A stretch of DNA of 36,402 nt, taken from NCBI GenBank assembly GCA_001791795.1, contig MGFH01000251.1:1-36402 (forward strand), read 5' to 3'. The first letter of the stretch is position 1; each line of letters begins with the position of its first letter. The notes below the pieces were generated by a model, which searched no databases, had not been told where the DNA came from, and worked only from the letters and a program-made list of their open reading frames with translations. The DNA comes from Candidatus Wallbacteria bacterium GWC2_49_35 (lineage in GTDB: Bacteria; Muiribacteriota; UBA9980). A program made the translations under genes and the position numbers. Below, piece by piece: positions 7,861-15,258 of the stretch.

Positions 7861-9273
7861 ATGAATATGATATTCCGCAAAACTCCTTTAAAAATATCCC
7901 CCGGCGAAAAAGCGTTTTCGTTCATCGAAATGATCGTGGCGATAACGATACTCATGTTCGCCATAACCTTTATCATGACCATCGTCAGTTCCAACAATGC
8001 CGAACGCGAAAAGGTCCTGAATTACTACGTTGCGATGAGCATCGCGAACAAGATCGCCGAGGACATAGACAATACCATCCGCGAAAACCCCTATTTTTTA
8101 AGCGAAATTTCGACCTATAACAAAAGTTATAAGATCCTGAGCACCGATTCGCCTTTTTTCATGTCCATAGAAGATTTCAACCTCGACGGGAAGCTCAACG
8201 ACGACATAAAAAACTACTCTTCGGTCTTCGACCTTAAAAAGGTCGAAAATTTCGAATACAGTATCTCAGCTAAAGAGATCGAAGGGCACGAAGGCCTCTC
8301 CGAGCATATCGCGCGCGTCACGATAACGGTTAAATGGCCGGACGGCCAGAAAAATAAAGATTATTCGTTTTCCACCATATTTTCCGGCGTCCCCATCGTC
8401 TGCGCGTCTTCAGAACCGGAGTTCGAAGCCACCGTCACGCCCGGGGTCGTCGCCAGCCTTAAAACCGCGCTGAACTCTCCTTCGACCGATTTCAAGGCTT
8501 TTGCCGAATCGCTCGGCGACGATTACGAATCGCTCTATAACCTTGGTCTGCTGTCGGTCTTCACCGAAGCCGTCAAGGAACGCGTTCAAAAAATAGATAT
8601 CGAAATACAGAACCTCAAATCGTCCCCCCAGCATGACTTATATTCTAAAATAGCCCTGGCGGGGCTTTATGAAAAAAAATCCATACTTCTGATGCAGAAT
8701 CTCAACTACATCAAGTTCCCCGCTTCCGCACTTTTAAAACGGCTTAAAGACGGCGCTTATAAGATCGACGGTTTTTCGGCCGCCAACCAGCCGCGCGTTC
8801 AGAAGATCAAAACAAATATAGGCCTGCTGCGCAAAACCGATCCGCTTACGAACTCGCCCGTGGCGGCTTCGTTCGTCAATATGTTCTCCGATTCCCTGCA
8901 CTCCGCTTTTTTAATTTATCTGAGCCTGCTGTCGGAGCCTTCCGTCGAATCGAAATTAAACCTGCGCGAGCGGCAGAGCGTTTTCCTGAAAATAATAGAC
9001 CTGGGCAGCGCGATGATACTCAACAGGAACGAGTCGGTCATAGTCAATATCGGAAATTATCCGCTCTCGGTAAAACAGACCGTCAAAAACACTCTCCGAA
9101 ACCTTCAGCTATACTACGACCTGCGCAATATCGCAAGGTCGAAATTCGTCGGGCTGCTCTTCGAAAAGGTCAATCTCGGACTGAAACTTCCGGCCGAAGA
9201 GGAACTCGAAAAAAAATACGACGACATGACCACGCTCGCGAAATTCTGCGAGCGCCTCTACACGATGCTGTGA
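7861..9273 (+). CDS. Pseudopilin with large C-terminal domain
   Basis: This 470-residue protein has an 18-residue leader ending in EKA, followed by FSFIEMIVAITILMFAITF. Phe is at +1 and Glu at +5, so it is a prepilin-like N-terminus with Ala rather than Gly at -1, which some prepilin peptidases accept. About 150 residues resemble an ordinary minor pseudopilin, ending in a VTVKW strand. The remaining 270 or so residues are mostly helical with no assignment, far longer than standard pseudopilins (150-250 residues). No clear SD precedes ATG 7861, so translation may be coupled to the gene 13 bases upstream. It ends the operon, ahead of a terminator at 9312-9360. Confidence 0.72.
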   Translation: MNMIFRKTPLKISPGEKAFSFIEMIVAITILMFAITFIMTIVSSNNAEREKVLNYYVAMSIANKIAEDIDNTIRENPYFLSEISTYNKSYKILSTDSPFFMSIEDFNLDGKLNDDIKNYSSVFDLKKVENFEYSISAKEIEGHEGLSEHIARVTITVKWPDGQKNKDYSFSTIFSGVPIVCASSEPEFEATVTPGVVASLKTALNSPSTDFKAFAESLGDDYESLYNLGLLSVFTEAVKERVQKIDIEIQNLKSSPQHDLYSKIALAGLYEKKSILLMQNLNYIKFPASALLKRLKDGAYKIDGFSAANQPRVQKIKTNIGLLRKTDPLTNSPVAASFVNMFSDSLHSAFLIYLSLLSEPSVESKLNLRERQSVFLKIIDLGSAMILNRNESVIVNIGNYPLSVKQTVKNTLRNLQLYYDLRNIARSKFVGLLFEKVNLGLKLPAEEELEKKYDDMTTLAKFCERLYTML

Positions 9274-9311
9274 CAGATCCCTTATAAACAAAAACTTTAA
9301 TCAGCGATAAT

Positions 9312-9360
9312 AAAAAAAAGGCCGCCCGGCAATTTTCATCCGCGGCGGCTTTTTTATTTT
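9312..9360. terminator. Bidirectional intrinsic terminator
   Basis: The stem GCCGCC (9321-9326) / GGCGGC (9344-9349) is flanked by eight A on the left and a T run on the right, so U-tracts form on both strands. It lies between the convergent pseudopilin operon and slipin gene and can serve both. Confidence 0.8.
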
Positions 9361-9398
9361 TGAGTTACAGTTACAGCATTTATCGGGGTTTGCGTCTT

Positions 9399-10361
9399 TT
9401 ATTTTTTAGCCTCTCCCAGGGCGGCGCCGATCTTTTTGAGAGCGTCGCTCAAATCGAGCGGGAAAAGTACGACGGTATTCGAAGGACTCGAGCCGAGGCC
9501 GTCGAGCGTCTGAAGCGTCCTCAGGTGCATCGCGCCGGGGCTTTTTTCCATCATCGTCGAAGCGTCGACCAGGCTCGAGGCAGCCTGTTTGTCGCCTTCA
9601 GCTTTGGTTATAGTGGCGCGTTTTTCGCGCTCGGCCGAGGCCTGACGCGACATCATTTTCTTAAGATCTTCGGGCAGGGCTATATCGAGCAGCCTTATCG
9701 AATCGACGTGAATTCCCCATTCCTGGATCCTCACTTCGACGATTTTAGCTATCTGCTGCTGGATGCTTTCGCGCTCGATCAGCAGATCGTCGAGTGAAAG
9801 CCCGCCGATCACGTCGCGAAGCACGGCCTGAGCGTACTGCGATATGGCGAATTTAAAGTCTTGAATCTTGACTATGGCCTTTTCCACGTCCATAACGAGA
9901 AAAAACAATACTCCGTCGATCTCGGCCGGAACGTTGTCGCGCGTTATGACTTTCTGGCTGGGAATATTGAGCGCCTGTATGCGCGTATCGACGAACTGGA
10001 TATAGTCTACCACCGGCGCCACGAAGATCAGGCCGGGCCCTTTGATCGACTCAAACCTGCCGAGACGCAGAACGATGCCGCGCTCCCACTGAGCGGCGAT
10101 CCTGATCGTGTTGATCAGTACGCCGTATAGTATAATGCCGATGAGCGCCTCAACCACGAAAAGCGGATTCAGCCAGAGTTCTTTCATGATCGTGTAGCCT
10201 GTGGCCGCTAAAACCGGGATCCAGAAAAGCACCCTGCGGATAGGAGAGCCGAGAGAAACGTGAGCCCCCGCGGGTTTCGCAAAAAGTTTCGATATGTCTT
10301 TAAAAACGTCGTTGGTCGCCTGTCTTACCTCTCTTTGTTCGTTGTGATAACCTTCGCTCAT
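9399..10361 (-). CDS. Slipin / stomatin-like SPFH-domain membrane protein
   Basis: This 320-residue protein has hydrophobic segments at about 43-58 and 64-86, then an SPFH/band-7 domain starting at QWERGIVLRLGRFESI. Further family marks are the GPGLIFVAPVVD turn, LNIPSQKVITRDNVPAEIDG, and the SRQASAEREKRATITKAEG coiled region near 240. Bacterial slipins form membrane-bound rings and are tied to membrane microdomains and protein quality control. The usual partner gene, an NfeD-like or membrane protease gene, is absent here. Instead it lies 14 bases after a hybrid kinase gene, whose TAG stop overlaps the SD region TTTAGGCGG, so cotranslation is likely. Confidence 0.9.
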   Translation of the reverse strand: MSEGYHNEQREVRQATNDVFKDISKLFAKPAGAHVSLGSPIRRVLFWIPVLAATGYTIMKELWLNPLFVVEALIGIILYGVLINTIRIAAQWERGIVLRLGRFESIKGPGLIFVAPVVDYIQFVDTRIQALNIPSQKVITRDNVPAEIDGVLFFLVMDVEKAIVKIQDFKFAISQYAQAVLRDVIGGLSLDDLLIERESIQQQIAKIVEVRIQEWGIHVDSIRLLDIALPEDLKKMMSRQASAEREKRATITKAEGDKQAASSLVDASTMMEKSPGAMHLRTLQTLDGLGSSPSNTVVLFPLDLSDALKKIGAALGEAKK

Positions 10362-10375
10362 TTAATATGCACCGC

Positions 10376-11911
10376 CTAAACGACTATATTTTTTATGAAT
10401 GACGATATTTTATCGGCCTCGAAAGGTTTTTCGAGAAAGCCGAGCGCGCCCGCCTCGAGCGACTGGCGCTTCTTCTGCTCCTGCATGGAGGCCGATATCA
10501 TTAAAACGGGTATGGCCGAATATTCGGGGTTGTTTTTGAGCATTTTGCATATCGATATGCCGTCGAGATCGACCATGTTGATGTCGAGCAGTATGAGCGA
10601 GCAGTCTTTATGGATCTCGAGCGCCTTGAACATGGAATATGCCGAATTGGTCACCACGACGTTATAATCGGAATCGAGAATGGTCGACAGAAGCCCTATG
10701 CAGTCGGCATCGTCGTCGACTATGATGAGTTTGCGTCTGCCGCCTTTTTTTACACGGTCGCCCTCATTCAAGTATGAAATGTCTTTTTCTATATAAAGCG
10801 GCAGGTTCACGGTGATCGTCTGCGTATCGCCGGCCTCGTCCTTGTTTATTTTAACGACGCCGCCGTGGAGCATGATTATTTCGGCTATCAGCGTAAATTC
10901 AACGTTGAGACCGCTTTCGGCTGCGTTGGTCGTCTGGAAAAAGCTCGCGAGCTTCGAGTCGAGGTTCGCGTTATCGCGCAGTACGCTGACGGGAGTGAAA
11001 TTTATAGTTATATCGTTATCGGTATGCGAATAAGTTATGCCGAATCTGGAATTTTTTTCCTGGGTCTTGATTATTTCGTTGACCATGGTAGTGAACACGT
11101 AAGATATCTGTGAAAAATCGGCGCTTACGAAAAACGGTCTCGAAGCCAGGCTGAAATCGATGGCTATGTTCTTTTCGATCGACTTGGTGGCAAGGGCCGC
11201 CACGGCCTCTGAAACCACTCCGATAACGTCGATCTTGCGGATGTTCGAAGAATTTTTATAATGCTGGATCTTTGAAAAATCGGACAGTTCGTCGATGAGC
11301 ACGAGCATTTTATCGGCGTTCTTAAGGACTACGGAAAGCGCGTTAGTCTGCTTCTGGTTGATCTCGCCCATCTTGTTCTTCAAAACGAGTTCGGTATAGC
11401 CCCTGATAGAAGAAAGCGGGGTTCTGAGCTCATGGCAGAGGTTTTCGATCAGTTCGGTCTTTATATTTTCGACTTTTTTGATCTCGGTGTTGATCTTATC
11501 TATCTGGCCGGAAAAAGCGGCCTGCGAATGAATATTTTTCTGATGTTCAAGAGCGAGAACGGTATTTTTAAACAATACCACGGGGTAATTTCCGGTTTTG
11601 GCGACGTAATTGAACTGGGCGCCTTCCAGAAGTTCCGACGCGTTTTCCTCGTTTGAGACGCCCGATAAGAGCACGAAAGAGCTGTCAGGGCATTTTTCCG
11701 CGAGTTCTTTCACGACGGTACGGGCCCCCTCTTCGTCCAGGTCGAGCACAACCACGCCGAAGCCGCTTTCGTTCAATATCGCGCCGACCGCGTTATAATC
11801 CTGCTCGAATATTACTTCGATCGGATAATTTTTTTTCTGTAACTGGCTGACCAATTCGTCGGCGACGCTGCGGCTGCCGGCGACTAATACCCTGTTTGCT
11901 GAAATATTCAT
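10376..11911 (-). CDS. Hybrid histidine kinase, REC-HisKA-HATPase(degenerate)-REC
   Basis: This 511-residue protein has a receiver-like domain at 1-120 (Asp57 in VVVLDLDEEG, Lys in VAKTGNY). A HisKA helix follows with His160 in NLCHELRTPLSSIRGY. An ATPase-like domain lies at about 215-375, and a second receiver at 390-511 (DDD near the start, Asp443 in LILLDINM, Lys in LEKPF). There is no membrane segment, so it is cytoplasmic. The ATP-binding domain is unusual: the N-box Asn is there (MVNEII), but DxGxG and the Gly-rich lid are not recognisable; ESGLNVEFTLIAEIIMLHGG stands where the lid should be. It may act as a phosphatase or phosphotransfer scaffold. SD GAGGTG lies 5 bases before the ATG. 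The leader is about 267 nt. Confidence 0.85.
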   Translation of the reverse strand: MNISANRVLVAGSRSVADELVSQLQKKNYPIEVIFEQDYNAVGAILNESGFGVVVLDLDEEGARTVVKELAEKCPDSSFVLLSGVSNEENASELLEGAQFNYVAKTGNYPVVLFKNTVLALEHQKNIHSQAAFSGQIDKINTEIKKVENIKTELIENLCHELRTPLSSIRGYTELVLKNKMGEINQKQTNALSVVLKNADKMLVLIDELSDFSKIQHYKNSSNIRKIDVIGVVSEAVAALATKSIEKNIAIDFSLASRPFFVSADFSQISYVFTTMVNEIIKTQEKNSRFGITYSHTDNDITINFTPVSVLRDNANLDSKLASFFQTTNAAESGLNVEFTLIAEIIMLHGGVVKINKDEAGDTQTITVNLPLYIEKDISYLNEGDRVKKGGRRKLIIVDDDADCIGLLSTILDSDYNVVVTNSAYSMFKALEIHKDCSLILLDINMVDLDGISICKMLKNNPEYSAIPVLMISASMQEQKKRQSLEAGALGFLEKPFEADKISSFIKNIVV

Positions 11912-12032
11912 CGATACACCTCGAAAAATGTGCTTTTATAAATTTAAAAAAATCGTTGTTTAAGTTCGTCCGTTAAAATTTTATGATTTTTTAAAACTAT
12001 AGTAAGCGAAATTTGTTAGTTTACATCAGCAA

Positions 12033-12118
12033 GGCCGTCAATAATTTTTCGGAGCGAAGCCTCCGCAGGCGCCGTAGGCGCCGAGGACCAGCGAGCGGAG
12101 AAAAGATTATTGACGGCC
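12033..12118. repeat. GC-rich palindromic element with nested hairpins
   Basis: A perfect 13-base inverted repeat, GGCCGTCAATAAT (12033-12045) and its complement (12106-12118), encloses further pairing. CTCCGC (12061-12066) pairs with GCGGAG (12095-12100), and two GGCGCC copies (12068-12073, 12077-12082) are 3 bases apart. A short CGGAG/CTCCG hairpin lies on the left. The surrounding DNA is very AT-rich. No second copy was seen in the window. It resembles REP-type or MITE-like palindromes. The rest of the 381-base gap (11912-12292) is AT-rich and holds only the promoter at 12185-12213, plus a weak outer inverted repeat of GATTTTTTAA at 11985 and 12154. Confidence 0.75.
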
Positions 12119-12184
12119 GGCAAATTTATGTCTTTTACAATATATTAAAAATCTTAAAAAATCAATTCTGACTAAAACTACAGT

Positions 12185-12213
12185 ATTATAGTAAAAATTA
12201 AAATAAATGTCAA
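12185..12213 (-). promoter_or_regulatory. Consensus sigma-70 promoter upstream of the hybrid kinase operon
   Basis: A perfect TTGACA (12213-12208), a 17-base spacer and a perfect TATAAT (12190-12185) on the minus strand. The expected start is near 12178, giving a leader of about 267 nt that runs through the palindrome at 12033-12118 before the kinase ATG at 11911. Confidence 0.75.
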
Positions 12214-12292
12214 TATAATTTGTTAAAAATATCGATATAGCGTAGAAAAGATCGCCCGGCCCGCGACAATTTCACCGAATGTAAATGAACGG

Positions 12293-13636
12293 TCAATAGT
12301 TTTCATATTGAGTGCCGAGCACCAGCACCTTTACGGGCGCAGCGGCAGGCGCCTTGAAAACGTGGAGCTGTGGCGCGGTCAGCCCTACTCCGCCGGCGAC
12401 GATTATATCGACGCGGCCGTCGCCGTCGAGATCTGCCACGGTAGGCGTCGAATAAGTTTTTCCGATATATTTGGGGAACCCTGGCAGCTGCTCGCCTTTC
12501 GAATTGAGCACGTTCACGTATCCGGCTTTTTCGCGGGCTTCGTCGTTGAACGAAGTGAAAATAAAATCGGGATCGCCGTCGCCGTCGATATCGGCGATCT
12601 GCGGAACGCATTTTATGTAGCGGCCGGCTTTTTTCGGCCAGCCGGGCAGCGACTGCCCTTTCTGGTTGCGCACGTCTATGAACGCGCCCTTATTATCGGC
12701 GTGCGTATAAGTCAAAACCATGTCCAGCTCGCCGTCTTTATCGATATCCACCATGCGCACCTGAGAGTGCGATTCGGCGGGTATCGGCTGGCTGTTCTTC
12801 AGATTGCCGTCCGAGTCGAATGTTTTAACGGAATATGGAGCGGTCGTCTGGCTGATGATCTCGGAACGGCCGTCCTTGTTTATATCGACGACGTTGACCT
12901 CGAAGGGCCAGTAGCCGGTATTTCCGCCGAAACTCTGCGGCCATCCGGCTTTGAGCTGGCCGTCGCGATAGACGCTGACCTTGCCACTCGTGTCGCGCAC
13001 TACGACGTCGGCCTTTCCTTTGTTATCGATATCGAGCACCCTCACCGGGGCGCTTATGGGCGCGCCAGCGTTGGCCTGCCACTCGACATTCCCTTCTTCG
13101 TCGAGCCTGACGACGCGGCCGGAGTTGGAGCCTATATAAGTTTTAAGTTTTCCGTCGGCGCTTTCGTAGAGCTGGGGGCTCGAAAAAGCTGTGTTGCCCT
13201 TGGTGTCGTAGGTCCACTCGGTCTTGCCGTAAAGGTCGAAGCAATACACCTTGCCATCGAGGCTTCCGGCTATGACCTTGGCTTTTCCCTTGTCGCTGAC
13301 GGCGACCGAAGACAATATCGGCCCGCCCGTCTGCTTCGGCCACAGTCCGAATCTTTTTTCCTTGCCGTCGGCGCCCACTATGTGGACCATGCCATCGGAA
13401 GAGCCGAATATCATCTCGTTTTTGCCGTCGCGGTCGAGGTCGGCCACCTTTATCTGGCCGTATATGTCGCCGGTCACCGAAACGGGAAACCCCTGGCTGT
13501 ATTCAGTCTTCGAGTCGTCCGCGCAAAGCGGGCCGGCGGCCGCGGCGGCCGAAACCGCTAAAGCAGTTAAAAGCAAAGCGCTTTTATATAGCATCCGCCC
13601 GAACGAGGGCTTAAAACCTGATTTTATTAGACCCAT
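12293..13636 (-). CDS. Secreted FG-GAP/VCBS-type beta-propeller protein
   Basis: This 447-residue protein has a long signal region (hydrophobic stretch about 18-37, likely cleavage near CADD). The rest is built from repeats with Ca-binding-like D-x-D-x-D/N-G motifs: ADLDRDGKNEMIFG, VDINKDGRSEII, VDIDKDGELDMV, ADIDGDGDPDFI and ADLDGDGRVDII. In between are blades resembling PQQ-type propellers (GKVYCFDLYGKTEW). The fold should be a seven- or eight-bladed propeller similar to integrin-alpha FG-GAP repeats, which bind ligands or polysaccharides outside the cytoplasm. SD GGAGGA precedes ATG 13636. It is the last gene of a three-gene operon with a pilin-like protein and a metallo-beta-lactamase-fold protein, so a surface or pilus-linked role is possible. 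Confidence 0.85.
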   Translation of the reverse strand: MGLIKSGFKPSFGRMLYKSALLLTALAVSAAAAAGPLCADDSKTEYSQGFPVSVTGDIYGQIKVADLDRDGKNEMIFGSSDGMVHIVGADGKEKRFGLWPKQTGGPILSSVAVSDKGKAKVIAGSLDGKVYCFDLYGKTEWTYDTKGNTAFSSPQLYESADGKLKTYIGSNSGRVVRLDEEGNVEWQANAGAPISAPVRVLDIDNKGKADVVVRDTSGKVSVYRDGQLKAGWPQSFGGNTGYWPFEVNVVDINKDGRSEIISQTTAPYSVKTFDSDGNLKNSQPIPAESHSQVRMVDIDKDGELDMVLTYTHADNKGAFIDVRNQKGQSLPGWPKKAGRYIKCVPQIADIDGDGDPDFIFTSFNDEAREKAGYVNVLNSKGEQLPGFPKYIGKTYSTPTVADLDGDGRVDIIVAGGVGLTAPQLHVFKAPAAAPVKVLVLGTQYENY

Positions 13637-13667
13637 GCCTTCCTCCGTACAATTTGCGTTCCGGCCG

Positions 13668-14189
13668 TCAGTATCTGACCTTCTCTTTTATCACTTTGAC
13701 CAATGATGTCAATTTGACGCGCGTTTTTGACGACGGCACCTCGCCCATCGAGGTTATCCTGTAAACGTCGTACTTGCCGTATTCCGCGTCGCCTATTACA
13801 TACTGGGCGTTGTGGAATGTTCGGTTTATAGTTTCATAAGGGGTTTTGAGGTCCCTTACGATCTCCACTTTCAGAAGTTTATAATTTCCGTCGCCAAGGG
13901 CCCTTTCCATCTGATTAGCGGGCGTCACCTTCTGCTCGGGATATCGCCAGTCGGTCTTTCCGGCCGCGTACTGGTGCTTCAGCGTTATAAGCGCCTTCTG
14001 ATAGGCCGCGTAGGCGAGGTTGCGCGCCTTGATACGGTGGGCCTGAACGATTATGCCGTCGACCGACTGGAGCGAATATTTAAGGTAGATTGCGCCCACG
14101 GCCAGCGAAACAGAAAGTATCAGAATGACTATTATTTCTATCATCGCGCCGACGCGGCGGCGGGGTTCATTAAAGCACCGATTTATCAT
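13668..14189 (-). CDS. Pilin-like membrane-anchored protein
   Basis: I start this at ATG 14189, which has SD AGGTGG 5 bases upstream. A GTG 9 bases earlier is part of that SD. The 173-residue protein has a basic stretch PRRRVGA, then one hydrophobic helix MIEIIVILILSVSLAVGAIYL, and then an extracytoplasmic region with Arg, Tyr and Lys-rich strands. The basic leader, Gly-Ala and early Glu resemble a prepilin or PilX N-terminus, although Glu falls at +4 rather than +5 if cut after Gly. The spacing to the upstream gene is 14 bases and to the FG-GAP gene 31 bases, so they form an operon. Assignment to a pilin system is inferred. Confidence 0.6.
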   Translation of the reverse strand: MINRCFNEPRRRVGAMIEIIVILILSVSLAVGAIYLKYSLQSVDGIIVQAHRIKARNLAYAAYQKALITLKHQYAAGKTDWRYPEQKVTPANQMERALGDGNYKLLKVEIVRDLKTPYETINRTFHNAQYVIGDAEYGKYDVYRITSMGEVPSSKTRVKLTSLVKVIKEKVRY

Positions 14190-14203
14190 GTTATCCACCT
14201 TTA

Positions 14204-14977
14204 CTATAGTTTGAACAGGTAAATGGATTCTTCCTTTGGAAGATCGTTCAGCTTGATCTCGCAGCTTCCGCCTTCGAAATAAGTGAGGTTCGAGCGGCCC
14301 GAAATAAATTTATCGACGGTGTCTATCGGTATCCTGGGATCGAGCTTTTCCGTTTTATAGTGCATCGGTATTATTATTTTCGGGTTAAGGCTGCGGACGA
14401 TCTCCCACGCGTCGTAAGCGTCGATAGTGTAGTAGCCTCCGACGGGTATCATCAATACGTCGATACGTCCCAGGCTTTTCAGAAGGGCGGCGTCATATGC
14501 GCCAAGGTCGCCCAGGTGTGCGAAACGCACGCCGTCGTATTCGAAAACGCTTATATGATTGATGCCGCGGTCGGCGCCCATTTTACGGTCATGGAAACTT
14601 TTTATCAGCTTCAGGTTCACGCCGCAAACGTTTGAAACGCCTTCGGAGTCTTTAAGCGTGTAAGCGCCGCCGACTATGTTCAAATTTGAGTGGTCCGCGT
14701 GCTTATGCGACAATACGCATATATCACAGCTAACCGGCCGCAGCGGCAAAGGATAGCCGATATCGGAATAAGGGTCGAAAAGTATCTTCACGCTTTCGAA
14801 TTCGATCAAAAACATCGAATGGCCGAACCATGTTACACGGGCCGTCCTTTCGCCGGATTTTTTTTCGCCCGGGCCGTCTGAAACTTCAGCCGTATCTGCC
14901 GCGAAAACTGTGCCGCGAAAGAGAATAAGAACGATTAAAATAAATGGCAAAAGCAGGTATAATTTTATTTTTGTCAC
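14204..14977 (-). CDS. Exported metallo-beta-lactamase-fold hydrolase (UPF0173-like)
   Basis: The likely start is GTG 14977 with GGGG about 8 bases upstream; TTG 14992 is the alternative. The protein of about 257 residues has a signal peptide (hydrophobic 6-24, cleavage near VFAAD). The MBL-fold metal site follows: HKHADH at about 91-96, the HLGDLG motif and a late IPMHY. The spacing and the TWFGHSMFLIEF opening match the UPF0173/YtkL group, whose members are usually cytoplasmic and about 225 residues long. An exported form is therefore slightly unusual. The natural substrate is not known. It leads a minus-strand operon driven by the promoter at 15026-15055. Confidence 0.8.
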   Translation of the reverse strand: MTKIKLYLLLPFILIVLILFRGTVFAADTAEVSDGPGEKKSGERTARVTWFGHSMFLIEFESVKILFDPYSDIGYPLPLRPVSCDICVLSHKHADHSNLNIVGGAYTLKDSEGVSNVCGVNLKLIKSFHDRKMGADRGINHISVFEYDGVRFAHLGDLGAYDAALLKSLGRIDVLMIPVGGYYTIDAYDAWEIVRSLNPKIIIPMHYKTEKLDPRIPIDTVDKFISGRSNLTYFEGGSCEIKLNDLPKEESIYLFKL

Positions 14978-15025
14978 GGGCTGCGCCCCCAATATTAAAG
15001 ATACACGGGATTATATGATCTTTTA

Positions 15026-15055
15026 ATTTTACTAAATTTAAAGGCAGGTTGTCAA
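15026..15055 (-). promoter_or_regulatory. Sigma-70-type promoter of the MBL-fold/pilin-like/FG-GAP operon
   Basis: TTGACA (15055-15050), an 18-base spacer and TAAAAT (15031-15026) on the minus strand, about 50 bases upstream of GTG 14977. Back to back with the HD-GYP promoter at 15088-15116. Confidence 0.65.
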
Positions 15056-15087
15056 TACAATAATTTTTAAAATAATTATAATATATC

Positions 15088-15116
15088 TTGCAAACCCTAT
15101 TTTTTTCTGGTATAAT
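15088..15116 (+). promoter_or_regulatory. Sigma-70-type promoter of the HD-GYP gene
   Basis: TTGCAA (15088-15093), a 17-base spacer and TATAAT (15111-15116). Transcription should start near 15123, leaving a leader of about 136 nt before the ATG at 15259. Confidence 0.65.
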
Positions 15117-15156
15117 TATTATAAAATTATCAAGTTGACCAATAAGGTTATTAATT

Positions 15157-15193
15157 GAAATAGAGGAAACTGGCTGTTGGTTTTCTCTATTTT
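15157..15193 (+). other. Long hairpin in the HD-GYP mRNA leader
   Basis: AATAGAGGAAA (15159-15169) pairs with TTTTCTCTATT (15181-15191), with one G-U pair and an 11-base loop. Two more outer pairs extend it to about 13 base pairs. A T-rich stretch is part of the right arm, so it could act as a weak terminator or attenuator, but no clean U-tract follows. It matches no riboswitch class I recognise. Confidence 0.4.
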
Positions 15194-15258
15194 GCCATAT
15201 TGCCTCAAGCGCTTCATTTGTTTTAACTAAAAAGACGTCAACACCGTGTGGAGAAAAA

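Noticed and set aside
12308-13561. 417-codon open frame on the plus strand opposite the FG-GAP gene
   Set aside because: It is the antisense shadow of a gene with clear signal peptide, SD and repeat motifs; its product has biased, low-information composition and no motif.
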